From the NCBI GenBank assembly GCA_017436185.1, contig JAFSDP010000007.1, positions 1-64,000 on the forward strand: DNA of 64,000 nucleotides, in the 5' to 3' direction. Position 1 is the stretch's first letter, and every line of letters starts with the position of its first letter. Of this stretch, positions 49,492-59,039 are shown piece after piece. The position numbers and the translations under genes are program-made. The stretch is from Alistipes sp. GTDB taxonomy: Bacteria > Bacteroidota > Bacteroidia > Bacteroidales > Rikenellaceae. The notes under the pieces were generated by a model, which saw nothing but the letters and a program-made list of their open reading frames with translations, was not told where the DNA came from and did not search any database.

Positions 49492-51090
49492 TTACTTCGA
49501 TACGTTCTCGGGGTTCTGAACCAGAGCCTTGTTACCATCCAGGTCACCCTGCGGGATGAGGAAGAGGTAGTTCTGCTTGGGCTTGAACACCAGGTCGCTG
49601 ATGTAGATGATACCCTCCTGAACACCACGCTCGCACTTCTCGGCAGCGAAGTCGGCAATCTTGTCCTTACGCAGCTCGTCGAAGTAAACCTTCGCCTCAC
49701 CTACGAACTCGTAGCGACGCTGGTTGAGGATCTCGTCGTCGATCTCGGCCTGCGAGCCACCCTCGAAGGGTGCCAGACCGGCACGCTCACGGATCATATT
49801 CAGCTCAGCAAGACCCTGACCTGCCGACAGCAGGTTCGAAGCCTCGGCGTAGTTGAGCAGCACGTCAGCATAGCGCAGGATGCCGAAGTTGGCATTGGGC
49901 TGCATCAGCGTGTAGTCGGTGTGGCGGTCGAAGTACTTCAGGTTGAACACGCACTGGTGCTCACCACCCTTATCGTTGGTCACCTTGGGCTCCCAGTGGA
50001 AGGTCTCCGAGTTGTAGTAGTGGTCACGAATAACCTTCGAACCATCACCATCACCCGAGAAGTACGACAGCAGAGCCTCGGCACGCTTGTCTCCATTGTT
50101 CTTCATCTCCTGGTACAGGAAGCCCGATACGCCGAAGCGGCAGTACTGGTAGCAACCGAAGAAGTCGTTGTTCGTACGGCCCAGACCGAAGCGGATGTGC
50201 ATATTGTTGCTCTGACCGCTCTGTGCCGAGTACTGCAGCTCGAAGATCGACTCTGCGTTGTTCTTGGCGTTGGTGTTGAACCAGTAGAAGTTGTCCGTGA
50301 AATTGTCCATCAGGCGATACTTGCCCGACGAGATAACCTTCTGGCTGTAGTCGCGCGACTTGGTCAGGTAGTCGGTGTTGTTGCCGTTCATCGAAGCACG
50401 ATAGAGGTAGATCTGACCCAGGGCAGCGTAGCAAGCGCCCTTCGAGATACGCCATACATCGTAACCGGCCTCACCCTTCTCGGGCAGCATCTCGGCAGCA
50501 GCCTCGATGTCGGCGATAGCCTGCTCGTAGCTCTCATCGATCGTAGCACGGGGCATCTCCAGACCGTCGATACCGTTCGTGTAGGTCAAAGGCAGCGGAA
50601 TACCACCCCACAGACGAAGCAGGTGGAAGAAGGTATAACCACGCAGGAAGAGGGCCTGACCCTTGATGCGGGTGCGAGCCTCGTCGCTCATCGATACACC
50701 ATCAGCACGGCCCAACACGATGTTGGCACGGTTGATACACTCGTAGCCGTAGCCCCATACCTTCATTACACCGCCGGTGCTGGCGTTGTTGGCATAAGCC
50801 CACTTGCTGATGTTGTCCATATTGTCCTTCGTATAGTTGGGCCAACCCTGCTCGGTCAGCAGCTCGAGGTGAGCCACGTAGAGCGAGTTGTTACCGCTAT
50901 AGATACGACGGAAACGGTTGTAGGTAGCCACCAACGCCGTCTCAACCTCGGCCTCGGTCGTATAGTACGAGTTGGGGTCGATGAAGGTGTAGGGGGTCTC
51001 CTCCAGGTCGGTACACGAAGTCAGCGTCATACCGCCAAAGGTGGCAGTGAGCAGCGTCACGCCGGCCAACAGATATTTCAATGCTTTCAT
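49492..51090 (-). CDS. susD: RagB/SusD-family surface glycan-binding lipoprotein
   Basis: 532 residues from MKALKYLLAGVTLL; signal with lipobox TLTSC (Cys about 26). SusD features: N-terminal TEAEVETALVATYNRF, TPR-like helices (RGYTFFHLLRLWGGIPLPLTY), and the C-terminal ADVLLNYAEASNLL...ELNMIRERAG and FVGEAKVYFDELR. It sits on the outer face over its SusC partner and captures oligosaccharides. It follows susC by 21 nt in the same leftward transcript. The symbol denotes the family rather than starch specificity. Confidence 0.95.
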   Translation of the reverse strand: MKALKYLLAGVTLLTATFGGMTLTSCTDLEETPYTFIDPNSYYTTEAEVETALVATYNRFRRIYSGNNSLYVAHLELLTEQGWPNYTKDNMDNISKWAYANNASTGGVMKVWGYGYECINRANIVLGRADGVSMSDEARTRIKGQALFLRGYTFFHLLRLWGGIPLPLTYTNGIDGLEMPRATIDESYEQAIADIEAAAEMLPEKGEAGYDVWRISKGACYAALGQIYLYRASMNGNNTDYLTKSRDYSQKVISSGKYRLMDNFTDNFYWFNTNAKNNAESIFELQYSAQSGQSNNMHIRFGLGRTNNDFFGCYQYCRFGVSGFLYQEMKNNGDKRAEALLSYFSGDGDGSKVIRDHYYNSETFHWEPKVTNDKGGEHQCVFNLKYFDRHTDYTLMQPNANFGILRYADVLLNYAEASNLLSAGQGLAELNMIRERAGLAPFEGGSQAEIDDEILNQRRYEFVGEAKVYFDELRKDKIADFAAEKCERGVQEGIIYISDLVFKPKQNYLFLIPQGDLDGNKALVQNPENVSK

Positions 51091-51111
51091 AATAGTCATC
51101 TGGAATTAAAA

Positions 51112-54100
51112 TTAGAACTTGGCGTTAACACCGAACATAACAATCTTGGCGTAGGGGTTCGAAACGTCACCATTCTCGGGGTTGTAACCAATGTGGTTGG
51201 CACCCGTTACAAAGTTCTGGAGGTTCACGTTGAATACCAGACCCTTGATATACTTCGACTTGATGAGCTTCGAGAAGTCATACGACAGCTGAATGTTCTT
51301 CAGGATGAAGTACGACCAGTCGGCGTTCGTACGATCCGACAGCATCACACCCTTGGCACCGGCCATAGGAGCGTCACCGTCCATATTCGAGGGGCTCCAC
51401 ATAGCGGCCCAACCCTCCTTGGTGGGAAGACCCGTCTGGTTGCGAACCGAGTTGTTCACCCACAGAGCGTAGTTACCCGTGTTCTGGAAGGCGATAGCCC
51501 ACTTCGAACCGTTGTTGTAGTAGTCCTCCGAACCCGACATCGAAGCGTAGTCCCAAGCACCCTGGCCATAAACCGAGAGCTTCAACTCCTTCCAACGTAC
51601 CGAAGCGTTGAAACCGTAGAAGTACGAAGGCTCGATGCTGCCGATGCACTGAGCATCGTTGATCGACAAACCACCGTCGCCGTCAATGTCCTCATACATC
51701 TCCGAACCTACACCAACCGTACCGGCCAACTTAGGCATCTTGGCGATGTAAGCGTCGAGCTCCGACTGCGACTTGATGATACCCAGCGAGTGCCAAGCGT
51801 AAACACCGTTTACGGGCTGACCTACCTCCAGTACACGCGACAGACCGGTCGTAGCCGAACCATCGTAAGCCGTGATGCGATCGGCACCGTCGTAGAGCTT
51901 CTTGATCTCGTTGGTGTTGTAGGTAAAGTTACCACCGATGGTAACGGTCCAATCCTTCGAGCGATATACATCGGCGCTGAGCGAGAGCTCGATACCCTGG
52001 TTGGCTACCTCACCCACGTTGCTCAATACCGACGAGTAACCCGACGTCGAGGGGATGGGTACCGTGTAGAGCAGGTCGCTCGTCTGACGGTTGTAGTAGT
52101 CGAAGGCTACATCCAGACGATCCCACAGGGTCAAATCGAAACCGAGGTCGAGCTGAGCGGTCTTCTCCCACTTCAGCTTCGAGTTACCTACCGACTCATA
52201 GAAGCCCTGGAGGGTCGACGAGCCATCCGAGTAGTTCGAATCCGACGAAGCGGTGGCCAGACGGGCCAGCGACTGGTAGTTACCAATCTCCTGGTTACCG
52301 GTGATACCGTAGCTACCACGAATCTTGAGGTTGGTGATCACCTCGTTGTCCTTCAGGAAGCCCTCCTCCGACATACGCCAAGCAAGACCTACCGAGGGGA
52401 AGGTACCCCACTTCGAATCCGAACCGAAGCGCGACGAACCGTCGAAACGAATCGTAGCGGTCAACAGGTACTTGTCCTTGTAGGCATAGGTACCGCGAGC
52501 GGTCCACGAAATGAGGCGGTTGTTGTAGATATCCGAATCCGACTTGAGCGAAGCCTGGTCAACACCTGCGAAGTCCCAAGCACCCAGACGGTCGTTAGCA
52601 AAGTTACCCGACATGGTCGACATGTTGTACTTGTAGTCCTGCCACGAGTAAACACCCGTCAACGACATACGGTGGTCACCCCACTGGTTCGAGTAGGTGA
52701 AGATGTTATCCATCAGACGCGACTCGTTGCGACCCCAGGTGTGCGTACCCGAACCGGTCGTCGAACCTGCCTGAATACCCTTGGCGGTCTGCGAGCCGAG
52801 CCACGAATACTGGTTGGTGTTCTTCGTATCGTAACCAATGTTGAGACGATAGTTGAAGTGGTCGGTGAAGTTCACCTGAGCGAAGAAGTTACCGATGAAA
52901 CGGGTCGTCTTGCGACGGTTGTCCGTAGCGGCGATATCGGCCAGGGGGTTGAAGGCCTCACCGTGCTGAACGATGTTGAACGAGCCATCCTCATTGTAGG
53001 GGGCGTCGGTCGGCCAACCATAGCGGAAGATATCGTTGGTGATGGGGTTGGTCTGAATGTTCTGCGTACCGGTGGTGAACTGCATGTTGGCACCGATGGT
53101 GAACCACTTGTTGAAGTCGTGCTCGAGGTTGGTGTGCAACGAAACCTTCTCGAAGCCCTGCGACTCAATCAGACCATCCTGGTTGTAGTAACCTGCCGAG
53201 AACATATACTTCGTATCCTTGGCCATACCGTCCAAAGCTACGCCGTAGTCCTGCGTCAGAGCGGTCTTCTGGATGATCTCCTCCTGCCAGTTGTAGAACT
53301 TACCGTTGTAGCCGGCCTGGAAAGGAGCCTGACCACCCTGGTTAGCCGTAGCGGTGTTGATGTACTGGATGAAGTCGGTACCCTCGATGGTCTCGAGCAG
53401 GCGCGAACGCATCTGTACACCCACGTTGGCGTGGAACGAAATGTTGTGACGACCCTCGGCGCCCTTCTTGGTGGTGATCATAACCACACCGTTGGCACCA
53501 CGCGAACCGTAGATAGCCGTAGCCGAAGCATCCTTCAGTACCTCGATCGACTCCACGTCGGCGGGGTTAAAGTCGTTCATGTTGCCATCGGTCAAGGGGA
53601 AACCGTCCACTACATAGAGGGGGTCGGTACCGGCGTTGATCGAAGCCGAACCACGAATACGCAGCGTGGGAGCCTCACCGGGCTGGTTGTTGGTAAATAC
53701 GGCCACACCGGTCGATTTACCCTGCAGAGCCTCGATGGGGTTGGCAGCCATTACCGACGTGATCTCCTCGCTACGCAGCGAAGTGGTCGAACCGGTCAGG
53801 TCGCTACGCTTCATCGTACCGTAACCTACAACCACTACATCGTCGAGCGTTGCAGCATCCTCCTGCAGCGTTACGGTGATGTTGGTCTTACCGGCCACGT
53901 TAACCTGCTGGGTCTTGTAGCCGATGTACGATACCGACAGCACGCCATTGGCGGGAACCGACAGCGAGAACTCGCCGTTCAGGCCGGTCGAAGTACCGGT
54001 CGTCGTACCCTCGACAACGACGCTGGCGCCGATCACGGGCTCACCAGCAGCATCCTTCACCGTACCGGTGACTTGCTGCTGCGCATAGGTGAATACGGAG

Positions 54101-54177
54101 ATTGCCAGGAAGCAGATCAGAAGCGAGAGCTTACGAGCAATAGCCGCGGTCACACGATTCATTGTAAAATTCTTCAT
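51112..54177 (-). CDS. susC: SusC/RagA-family TonB-dependent outer-membrane transporter
   Basis: 1021 residues. Signal peptide (about 1-32, TYAQ), CarboxypepD_reg-like domain (about 35-115; VTGTVKDAAGEPVIGASVVVEG), TonB-box region LDDVVVVGYGTMKRSDLTGS, plug domain (LQGKSTGVAVFTNN, PLYVVDGFP, VLKDASATAIYGSRGANGVVMI) and a 22-strand barrel ending IVMFGVNAKF. It has no STN domain, so it is unlikely to signal to an anti-sigma factor. It imports glycan fragments using TonB energy. It heads the leftward half of the PUL, divergent from the PL22 operon. Confidence 0.96.
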   Translation of the reverse strand: MKNFTMNRVTAAIARKLSLLICFLAISVFTYAQQQVTGTVKDAAGEPVIGASVVVEGTTTGTSTGLNGEFSLSVPANGVLSVSYIGYKTQQVNVAGKTNITVTLQEDAATLDDVVVVGYGTMKRSDLTGSTTSLRSEEITSVMAANPIEALQGKSTGVAVFTNNQPGEAPTLRIRGSASINAGTDPLYVVDGFPLTDGNMNDFNPADVESIEVLKDASATAIYGSRGANGVVMITTKKGAEGRHNISFHANVGVQMRSRLLETIEGTDFIQYINTATANQGGQAPFQAGYNGKFYNWQEEIIQKTALTQDYGVALDGMAKDTKYMFSAGYYNQDGLIESQGFEKVSLHTNLEHDFNKWFTIGANMQFTTGTQNIQTNPITNDIFRYGWPTDAPYNEDGSFNIVQHGEAFNPLADIAATDNRRKTTRFIGNFFAQVNFTDHFNYRLNIGYDTKNTNQYSWLGSQTAKGIQAGSTTGSGTHTWGRNESRLMDNIFTYSNQWGDHRMSLTGVYSWQDYKYNMSTMSGNFANDRLGAWDFAGVDQASLKSDSDIYNNRLISWTARGTYAYKDKYLLTATIRFDGSSRFGSDSKWGTFPSVGLAWRMSEEGFLKDNEVITNLKIRGSYGITGNQEIGNYQSLARLATASSDSNYSDGSSTLQGFYESVGNSKLKWEKTAQLDLGFDLTLWDRLDVAFDYYNRQTSDLLYTVPIPSTSGYSSVLSNVGEVANQGIELSLSADVYRSKDWTVTIGGNFTYNTNEIKKLYDGADRITAYDGSATTGLSRVLEVGQPVNGVYAWHSLGIIKSQSELDAYIAKMPKLAGTVGVGSEMYEDIDGDGGLSINDAQCIGSIEPSYFYGFNASVRWKELKLSVYGQGAWDYASMSGSEDYYNNGSKWAIAFQNTGNYALWVNNSVRNQTGLPTKEGWAAMWSPSNMDGDAPMAGAKGVMLSDRTNADWSYFILKNIQLSYDFSKLIKSKYIKGLVFNVNLQNFVTGANHIGYNPENGDVSNPYAKIVMFGVNAKF

Positions 54178-54437
54178 GTTTACCTTTGTTTAAGTTATAC
54201 AATAAGTTATTAATTGGTTTTTCTGTTTTACACCAAAAGGCAACTAAACCCATAAAAGAGGTATAGTTACCGACGCCAAGATACAACATTTTGGCAGATT
54301 TGGGAATTAAGCCTATCATTTTCAGCAAAAACAGCAACATTTTTTGCAAAATCGGATAACAATTCGACACAGCAGACCCTGTTATTCTAAAATTTCTTAA
54401 CAACACCCCGCAGATAATTAAAGATTCTTAATTATAT

Positions 54438-54462
54438 TTTGATTTGACCAGAGGAAATCAAA
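54438..54462. promoter_or_regulatory. Perfect 8-bp inverted repeat, candidate operator
   Basis: TTTGATTT and AAATCAAA separated by 9 nt, midway in the susC/PL22 divergent region. A second palindrome, TAATTAA-6nt-TTAATTA, is immediately to its left at 54415-54434. Spacing of about one helical turn suits a dimeric activator. Confidence 0.45.
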
Positions 54463-54592
54463 GCCGAAAGACAAGGGTAAAGGCTGGACTTCCACTCATC
54501 GCATCGCACATCGCCCCGCCGTTTTATGCCCCGTGGGAAGGAAAATATCGCCCAATATGGACAAATTGACATTGAAAATGGATGGATTTCTA

Positions 54593-54623
54593 TTTGAAAA
54601 GCCCGTTTTACTCCGTAAATTTG
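54593..54623 (+). promoter_or_regulatory. Promoter of the PL22-GH2-SGNH-GH115-PL11 operon
   Basis: TTTG at 54593-54596, 19 nt spacer, TAAATTTG at 54616-54623, 30 nt before the PL22 start. Confidence 0.75.
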
Positions 54624-54653
54624 TATCAATAATGAACCCAAAAACTTCGAACA

Positions 54654-55979
54654 ATGAAAAAGATCCTCTTTACACTGCTCATCGCCGCCTTCGGTTGCGG
54701 TACGGCTTCGGCCCAATTTGGCAATTGCACCCCTTCGGAGATGCAGACCTATGTCGATAAGCAGACCGGCCACACCATCACGATGCTGACCGACACGCTC
54801 AAACACGACCGCTTCCTCTATCAGACCGACCCGATGTGGACCGCCGACGGCAACTACCTGTTGTTCCGCTCGTCGAGTCGTGGCGATGACCAAGAGATGG
54901 AGAGCACCCTGCCCAACGGAGAGGTGCGCAAGTGGCGTCCGACGCAGATCTACTTCATCGAGATGGCAACGGGCAAGATCATCCAGGCCACCGAGGGTCC
55001 CAATCTGGGCAACGCCTACCTGGCCAACAAGAGCAACCGTATGTTCATCAGCCGCCGTGAAGAGGGGGCTTGGAATATGTATGTGATGGACCTCGACAAA
55101 TTCTTCAAGGATGTCCACAAAGGCAAGGTGAAGAAGCCGGCCGCCTACGAGAAGTTCATCGGCACCTTCCCCACCGAGATGGGGCGTCCGGGTGGCTATG
55201 CTGTGGATTGCAACGACGACTTCGCCTACATCACCGTCGAGCGTGAGGGTACGGCCGAGGAGCGTGCCCGTATGGAGAAGAATGCCTTTCTGCCGCTGAC
55301 GAACCAGCCCATCAAGATCAAGCCCACGCTGTGCGGCATCCGCAAGATGGATCTTAAGACGGGCGAGGTGACGAAGGTCATCGACACGGAGTTCAAGGTG
55401 GGCCACATCCAGGCCAGCCGCTTCACCCCCGGTGAGATTGTCTTCTGCAACGAGACGGGTGGCGACGCCCACCAGCGTATGTGGTTCTGCACCGCTGACG
55501 GCTCCATCTTCAAGCCCCTCTACAAGGAGACCCCGCTCGATTGGGTAACCCACGAGACCTTTGCCTCGAAAGATTATGTCTATTTCAACATCCTCGGCTT
55601 CCAGCCCCGTCTGCGCAAACAGGTGAGCGGCATCATCCGCATCAACCTCCGCAACGACGATGTGGAGTGCCTCGGTCAGGTGGAGTTGATGGGCGACCTG
55701 CAAGCCGACCCCAACCAGCTGCGTGGCCGTGGTTTCTGGCACTGCAACGCCAGCCGTGACGACAAGTGGGCCGCAGGCGACACGTTCGGTGGCAACGTAT
55801 GGGTCATCAATGTTGCTACGGGCGAGCGTCATTGGCTCGCATCGGACACGAAGATGCGTCCCGACCACGCACACCCGAGCTTCAGCCCCGACGGCACAAA
55901 GGTACTCTTCCAGTCGGGCCACTTCACCAATGGCAAGCGTCTGACGCTGATGATGGTCGATATCTCGAACCTCGACTAA
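54654..55979 (+). CDS. Oligogalacturonate lyase-like protein (PL22)
   Basis: 441 residues, signal peptide ending ASAQ (about 21). The sequence shows a beta-propeller with repeated blades (DPMWTADGNYLLFRSSS, LANKSNRMFISRREEGAWNMYVMDLD, HPSFSPDGTKVLFQS). The family's metal-binding and catalytic His/Gln region is recognisable: DAHQRMWF, DWVTHETF and GFWHCNASRDDKWAAGDT. PL22 enzymes cleave unsaturated ends of oligogalacturonides, typically in the periplasm. The call is supported by the pectin-related neighbours. It is the first gene of the rightward PUL operon, 39 nt before GH2. Confidence 0.8.
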   Translation: MKKILFTLLIAAFGCGTASAQFGNCTPSEMQTYVDKQTGHTITMLTDTLKHDRFLYQTDPMWTADGNYLLFRSSSRGDDQEMESTLPNGEVRKWRPTQIYFIEMATGKIIQATEGPNLGNAYLANKSNRMFISRREEGAWNMYVMDLDKFFKDVHKGKVKKPAAYEKFIGTFPTEMGRPGGYAVDCNDDFAYITVEREGTAEERARMEKNAFLPLTNQPIKIKPTLCGIRKMDLKTGEVTKVIDTEFKVGHIQASRFTPGEIVFCNETGGDAHQRMWFCTADGSIFKPLYKETPLDWVTHETFASKDYVYFNILGFQPRLRKQVSGIIRINLRNDDVECLGQVELMGDLQADPNQLRGRGFWHCNASRDDKWAAGDTFGGNVWVINVATGERHWLASDTKMRPDHAHPSFSPDGTKVLFQSGHFTNGKRLTLMMVDISNLD

Positions 55980-56018
55980 CCTCCTTATCCCCATTACACA
56001 CCCAACCCCCGACCGACT

Positions 56019-59000
56019 ATGAAACTGCGCCTCCTTATGCTGCTTATTGCAGCCACTCTGCTCCATACGGCAACCGCTACAGAGGGTCGTCAGAAGTATA
56101 ACTTCAACGCCGACTGGCTGCTGCGTGTCGGCGACACCCCCGAAGCACGGGAGGTGCGCTACGCCGATGCCGATTGGAAACGAGTCACGCTGCCCCGCCC
56201 CTTCAACGAGGATGAGGCCTTCCGCCTCGACATCCACGACCTGACGGACACCATTGTCTGGTACCGCAAGCACTTCCGCCTGCCCGCCGACAGCCGCCAC
56301 AAGAGGGTCTTTGTGGAGTTTGAGGGGGTGCGTCAGGGAGCCGATTTCTATCTGAACGGTCACTACCTCGGTCTGCACGAGAACGGCGCAATGGCCGTGG
56401 GTTTCGACCTCACGCCCTACATCAATTTCAAGGGCGAGAATGTGTTGGCGGTGCGCATCGACAACAATTGGGCCTACAGCGAGCGGGCCACCGAGACAAA
56501 ATACCAGTGGAGCGACCGCAACTTCAACGCCAACTACGGCGGCATTCCGAAAAACGTCTGGTTGCACCTCACGGAGCCCCTCTACCAAACGTTACCCCTC
56601 TACAGCAACCTCCGCACGACGGGCGTCTATATCTATGCCGACGACATCCGCACCAAGAGCCGCACGGCCGATATCCACGCCGAGTCGGAGATTAAGAATG
56701 AGAGCAAGCGGGATCGTGAGGTAACCTACCGAGTCGAGGTGGTGGATCGTGATGGCAAAACCATCAGCCGCTTCGAGGGGGCACCTACGCTCGTTAAGGC
56801 GGGCGAAACGAAAACCCTTGCCGCCTCGGCGACGGTCGAGGGGCTGCACTTCTGGAGTTGGGGCTACGGCTACCTCTATACGGTCAAGACCTCGCTGTGG
56901 GTCGAGGGCAAAAAAATAGACGAGGTGGCCACCCGCACGGGCTTCCGCAAGACCCGCTTCGGCGAGGGGTTGGTGTGGCTCAACGACCGGGTCATCCAAC
57001 TCAAAGGCTATGCCCAGCGCACCTCGAACGAGTGGCCGGCCGTAGGTGCGAGCATCCCTGCCTGGCTGAGCGACTACAGCAACGGCCTGATGGTCGAGGG
57101 CAACGCCAACCTGGTACGCTGGATGCACATCACCCCCTGGAAGCAGGACATCGAGTCGTGTGACCGTGTGGGTCTGTTGCAGGCGATGCCCGCAGGCGAT
57201 GCCGAGAAGGATCGCACGGGTCGCCAATGGGAGCAGCGTCTGGAGCTGATGCGTGATGCCATCATCTACAACCGCAACAACCCCAGCATCATCTTCTACG
57301 AGTGCGGCAACGAGTCGATCAGCCGTGAACATATGGTCGAGATGAAGGCCCTGCGTGACCAATACGACCCCCACGGCGGCCGTGCCATCGGCTCGCGCGA
57401 GATGCTCGACATCCGCGAGGCGGAGTATGGCGGCGAGATGCTCTACATCAACAAGAGCAAACACCACCCGATGTGGGCGATGGAGTATTGCCGTGACGAG
57501 GCGTTGCGCAAGTATTGGGACGAATACTCCTACCCCTACCACGTCGGCAACGAGGCCCACAAAGTCTCCCACACGGGGATGATGTATCGTGGGCAGCAGC
57601 GCAAGGATATGAGCGCCTACAACCGCAACCAAGACGACTTCGCCATCGAGGTCATCACACGATGGTACGACTATTGGCGGGAGCGTCCCGGTACGGGCAG
57701 CCGTGTCAGCTCGGGGGGCGTGAAGATTGTCTTCTCGGACACCAACACCCATTTCCGAGGCGACGAGAACTACCGTCGTAGCGGCTCGACCGACCCGATG
57801 CGCATCCCCAAAGATGCCTTCTATGCCCATCAGGTGATGTGGGACGGCTGGGTCGATATCGAACAGCCCCGCATCCACATCATCGGCCATTGGAACTACA
57901 AACCCGATGTCATCAAGCCCCTCTATGTGGTCTCGTCGGCCGAGCGGGTCGAATTAAAGTTGAACGGCAAGTCGCTCGGCGAAGGGGAGCGCAGTTTCCA
58001 ATTCCTCTTCACCTTCCCCGATGTCGCCTTTGAGGCGGGTCGTCTGGAGGCCGTAGGCTACGATGCCGAGGGGCGTGAGTGTTGCCGCACCGCGCTTCAG
58101 ACGGCCGGCACGCCTGCCGCCATCCGCCTGAAGGCGATCCAAAGCCCCGCAGGTTGGAAGGCCGACGGTGCCGATATGGTCCTCGTAGAGGTGGAGGTGA
58201 CCGATGCCGAAGGGCGTCGCTGTCCGCTGGCCAACCATCCGATTCACTTCGAGGTGGAGGGTCCTGCCGAGTGGCGTGGAGGCATCGCCCAGGGAGCCGA
58301 CAACTACATCCTTTCGAAAGATTTGCCCGTCGAGTGCGGCATCAATCGTGCGTTGGTGCGCTCGCTCACCGAGGCGGGCAAGGTACGCATCAAGGCCACT
58401 GCCGAGGGGTTGCAGGGGGCCGAAATCGAACTCTCCACCTCGCCCATCGTGGTGAAAGATGGCCTGAGCGACTACATCCCCGGCGATGAGTTGGCAGGTC
58501 GCCTGACTCGTGGCGAGACACCGCAAACGCCCTCGTTCACCCCCTCAAAAATCGACGTAAATATCCTCTCGGCCACTGCCGGAGCCAACTCGGAGAAGGC
58601 GGCCAACAGTTTCGATGACAACGAGCTGAGCGAGTGGGCCAACGACGGACGACCCGAGACGGCCTGGATCAGCTACCAATTGGAGCGTCGTGCCACAATC
58701 GACGAAATATGTATGAAGCTCACGGGGTGGCGTATGCGCAGCTACCCGATTGAGATTTATGCGGGCGATCGACTTGTTTGGAGTGGCTCGACGGAGAAGA
58801 GTCTGGGTTACATCCACCTTAACCTGAAGCCCGTAACGGCCGACCGTTTCACCATTCGGCTGAAGGGTGCGGGCGAGACGAGCGACCGTTTTGGTCAGAT
58901 TGTCGAGGTAGCCGCCCCTGCTGCGGGCGAATTGGACCTCTTCAAGGCCAAGAATGGCGACAAGATCAACCACGAGTTGCGCATCGTGGAGATTGAGTTC

Positions 59001-59021
59001 AAAGAGACGTTGCGACAATAG
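56019..59021 (+). CDS. GH2 family glycosidase (beta-galactosidase-like) with C-terminal discoidin-like domain
   Basis: 1000 residues, signal peptide about 1-20. Order: sugar-binding jelly roll (about 25-200; WYRKHFRLP, VFVEFEGVRQGADFYLNG), Ig-like domain, (beta/alpha)8 barrel with probable acid/base Glu432 in ECGNES and candidate nucleophile Glu489 (WAMEYC), two further Ig-like domains, and a C-terminal discoidin (F5/8-like) domain at about 845-970 (NSFDDNELSEWANDGRPETAWI). GH2 enzymes remove beta-linked galactose, glucuronate or mannose. In a rhamnogalacturonan locus beta-galactosidase is most likely. SGNH follows after 18 nt. Confidence 0.87.
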   Translation: MKLRLLMLLIAATLLHTATATEGRQKYNFNADWLLRVGDTPEAREVRYADADWKRVTLPRPFNEDEAFRLDIHDLTDTIVWYRKHFRLPADSRHKRVFVEFEGVRQGADFYLNGHYLGLHENGAMAVGFDLTPYINFKGENVLAVRIDNNWAYSERATETKYQWSDRNFNANYGGIPKNVWLHLTEPLYQTLPLYSNLRTTGVYIYADDIRTKSRTADIHAESEIKNESKRDREVTYRVEVVDRDGKTISRFEGAPTLVKAGETKTLAASATVEGLHFWSWGYGYLYTVKTSLWVEGKKIDEVATRTGFRKTRFGEGLVWLNDRVIQLKGYAQRTSNEWPAVGASIPAWLSDYSNGLMVEGNANLVRWMHITPWKQDIESCDRVGLLQAMPAGDAEKDRTGRQWEQRLELMRDAIIYNRNNPSIIFYECGNESISREHMVEMKALRDQYDPHGGRAIGSREMLDIREAEYGGEMLYINKSKHHPMWAMEYCRDEALRKYWDEYSYPYHVGNEAHKVSHTGMMYRGQQRKDMSAYNRNQDDFAIEVITRWYDYWRERPGTGSRVSSGGVKIVFSDTNTHFRGDENYRRSGSTDPMRIPKDAFYAHQVMWDGWVDIEQPRIHIIGHWNYKPDVIKPLYVVSSAERVELKLNGKSLGEGERSFQFLFTFPDVAFEAGRLEAVGYDAEGRECCRTALQTAGTPAAIRLKAIQSPAGWKADGADMVLVEVEVTDAEGRRCPLANHPIHFEVEGPAEWRGGIAQGADNYILSKDLPVECGINRALVRSLTEAGKVRIKATAEGLQGAEIELSTSPIVVKDGLSDYIPGDELAGRLTRGETPQTPSFTPSKIDVNILSATAGANSEKAANSFDDNELSEWANDGRPETAWISYQLERRATIDEICMKLTGWRMRSYPIEIYAGDRLVWSGSTEKSLGYIHLNLKPVTADRFTIRLKGAGETSDRFGQIVEVAAPAAGELDLFKAKNGDKINHELRIVEIEFKETLRQ

Positions 59022-59039
59022 TTAAAAACAAAAGATAGT

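Larger units (their letters stand above)
54178..54653. other. Divergent control region between susC and PL22
   Basis: 476 nt without genes. It contains TAATTAA...TTAATTA (54415-54434), TTTGATTT-9nt-AAATCAAA (54438-54462), a weak leftward -7 (TATCTTGG on the minus strand, 54276-54283) and the rightward promoter at 54593-54623. The AT content is well above that of the neighbouring genes. No regulator gene for the PUL lies in the window. Confidence 0.6.

Noticed and set aside
49456..54213. A 1585-codon open frame antisense to susC and susD
   Set aside because: It lies wholly opposite two certain genes, shows no domain likeness and spans the intergenic gap and terminator. Strong avoidance of TTA, CTA and TCA codons in this genome leaves the opposite strand free of stops; similar long antisense frames lie opposite bamA, rny, GH31 and the fimbrillin gene.
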